Part shown: piece after piece, positions 63,430-64,000 of the stretch | Layout of the letters: each line of letters opens with the position of its first letter | How positions within the stretch are numbered: position 1 is the stretch's first letter | From: Halorientalis sp. LT38 | Lineage (GTDB): Archaea > Halobacteriota > Halobacteria > Halobacteriales > Haloarculaceae | Reading direction: 5' to 3' | Length of the DNA: 64,000 bases | Assembly (NCBI RefSeq): GCF_037031225.1 | Contig: NZ_JAYEZN010000001.1 | Span: 620,001 to 684,000 of the forward strand | Notes under the pieces: model-generated | Databases searched by the model: none | Told to the model about the DNA's origin: nothing | What the model saw: the letters and a program-made list of their open reading frames with translations, nothing else | Translations under genes and position numbers: made by a program

Positions 63430-63603
63430 ATGGCAGGAAACTTCTACAGCGTCGCGTGTCCGGACTGTGAGAACGAACAGATCGTCTTCGGCAAGGCCGC
63501 GACGGAGGTCGCCTGCGCGGTGTGTGGCCACCGACTGGCCCGCCCGACCGGCGGCGAGGCGGCCATCGAAGGCGAGATCACCGAGACCGTCGAGGCGCGA
63601 TAG
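63430..63603 (+). CDS. rps27e: 30S ribosomal protein S27e
   Basis: A 57-residue zinc-binding ribosomal protein: VACPDCENEQIVFGKAATEVACAVCGHRL (in parts) has the two CxxC pairs of S27e. The ATG is two bases after the L44e stop and the next gene begins directly after its TAG, consistent with a single operon. Confidence 0.97.
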   Translation: MAGNFYSVACPDCENEQIVFGKAATEVACAVCGHRLARPTGGEAAIEGEITETVEAR

Positions 63604-64000
63604 ATGAAATACAGTGGCTGGCCCGACCCCGGCGAACTCGTCGTCGGGCGGATCGACGAGATCGAGGACTTCGGCGTGTTCGCGGACCTGCTGGAGTACG
63701 AGGACAAGCGCGGGCTCTGTCACATCTCCGAGGTCGCCTCCGGCTGGATCAAGAACGTCCGCGACCACGTCAACGAGGGACAGACGGTCGTCGCCAAGGT
63801 CCTCGAAGTGGACGAAGAGGCCCAGCAGATCGACCTCTCGATCAAGGACGTCAACGACCACCAACGCAAGGACAAGATCCAGGAGTGGAAAAACGAGCAG
63901 AAGGCAGACAACTGGATGGAACTGGCCTTCGGCGAGGACCTGGAAGACGAGACCTACGCGGCCATCGCCAACGAGTTCCTCGCCGAGTTCGGCTCGATGT
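63604..64000 (+). CDS. eif2a: Translation initiation factor aIF2 alpha subunit (3' end outside window)
   Basis: The first 132 residues of the alpha subunit of initiation factor 2, which brings initiator tRNA to the ribosome. The N-terminal S1 domain is complete ([59 protein letters not shown]); the helical second domain begins at about 88 and runs off the window. It follows S27e without a gap. By chance the window also has the initiator tRNA this factor binds, 5 kb away. Confidence 0.95.
   Translation, partial: MKYSGWPDPGELVVGRIDEIEDFGVFADLLEYEDKRGLCHISEVASGWIKNVRDHVNEGQTVVAKVLEVDEEAQQIDLSIKDVNDHQRKDKIQEWKNEQKADNWMELAFGEDLEDETYAAIANEFLAEFGSM

Noticed and set aside
1-64000. CRISPR arrays, insertion sequences, integrases or prophage
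   Set aside because: No regularly spaced repeats, transposase or integrase motifs were seen. The repeats found are single hairpins, a coxA tandem unit and pilin paralogues.

Overview
The window is haloarchaeal chromosome (class Halobacteria). The evidence is a very high G+C content with acidic, Asp/Glu-rich proteins, archaeal information-processing genes (Rpo11, L44e, S27e, aIF2-alpha, an A1-U72 initiator tRNA), TATA boxes about 25-30 bp ahead of many start codons (leaderless transcription), a halocyanin with a Tat signal, and haloarchaeal versions of phosphomevalonate decarboxylase and the Mrp antiporter. I cannot name the genus; the family Haloarculaceae is only a guess. No insertion sequence, CRISPR array or prophage is visible. 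This is core chromosome with some lineage-specific islands.

Layout. 1-7620: Nuo (complex I-like) genes nuoCD (cut by the window edge), nuoJ1, J2, K, L, M, N; nuoH and nuoI are missing from their usual place. 7621-8730: a hairpin repeat and a zinc-ribbon/CAP-like membrane protein. 8752-13894: rpo11, a large disordered protein, a winged-helix regulator, purA and a truncated globin. 14053-20073: a Trm112-like protein, surface and membrane proteins, a DR2241-family protein, a wHTH/membrane pair, cbiX, and a 48-residue Cys protein. 20117-23642: cysS, then a ParA-CheW pair. 23646-29781: NDH-2, phosphomevalonate decarboxylase, hisF, a cupin and purL. 29865-34041: coxA with two small membrane partners, a divergent halocyanin and a SRPBCC protein. 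34165-40985: solo trpB, FAD enzyme, PEBP, SCP2, coaBC, Moco-fold protein, SDR and LLM enzymes. 41024-49085: a nine-gene Mrp/Mnh antiporter operon on the minus strand. 49563-54484: four tandem type IV pilins with separate promoters, then a secreted protein and a PMT-like membrane protein. 54522-58646: hpt, a DJ-1-like protein, YihY and an exonuclease/endonuclease/phosphatase (EEP) protein. 58707-58921: a palindrome carrying T-arm-like sequence, and the initiator tRNA. 58991-62712: GtrA, GT2 glycosyltransferase and DUF2298 membrane protein. 62713-64000: HAH_0734-like protein, L44e, S27e and aIF2-alpha (cut by the window edge).

How the genes fit together. Much of the window is energy conversion: Nuo, NDH-2, an A1-type haem-copper oxidase with a copper-protein donor, and an Mrp antiporter that uses the proton gradient to export sodium. 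A second theme is the cell surface: pilins, PMT-like and GT2/GtrA/DUF2298 genes. The observations most worth following are the missing nuoHI, the ParA plus disordered-CheW pair (resembling bacterial ParC/ParP array positioning), the expanded pilin array with duplicated promoters, and a low-complexity peptide tail shared by CoxA and an Mrp subunit.
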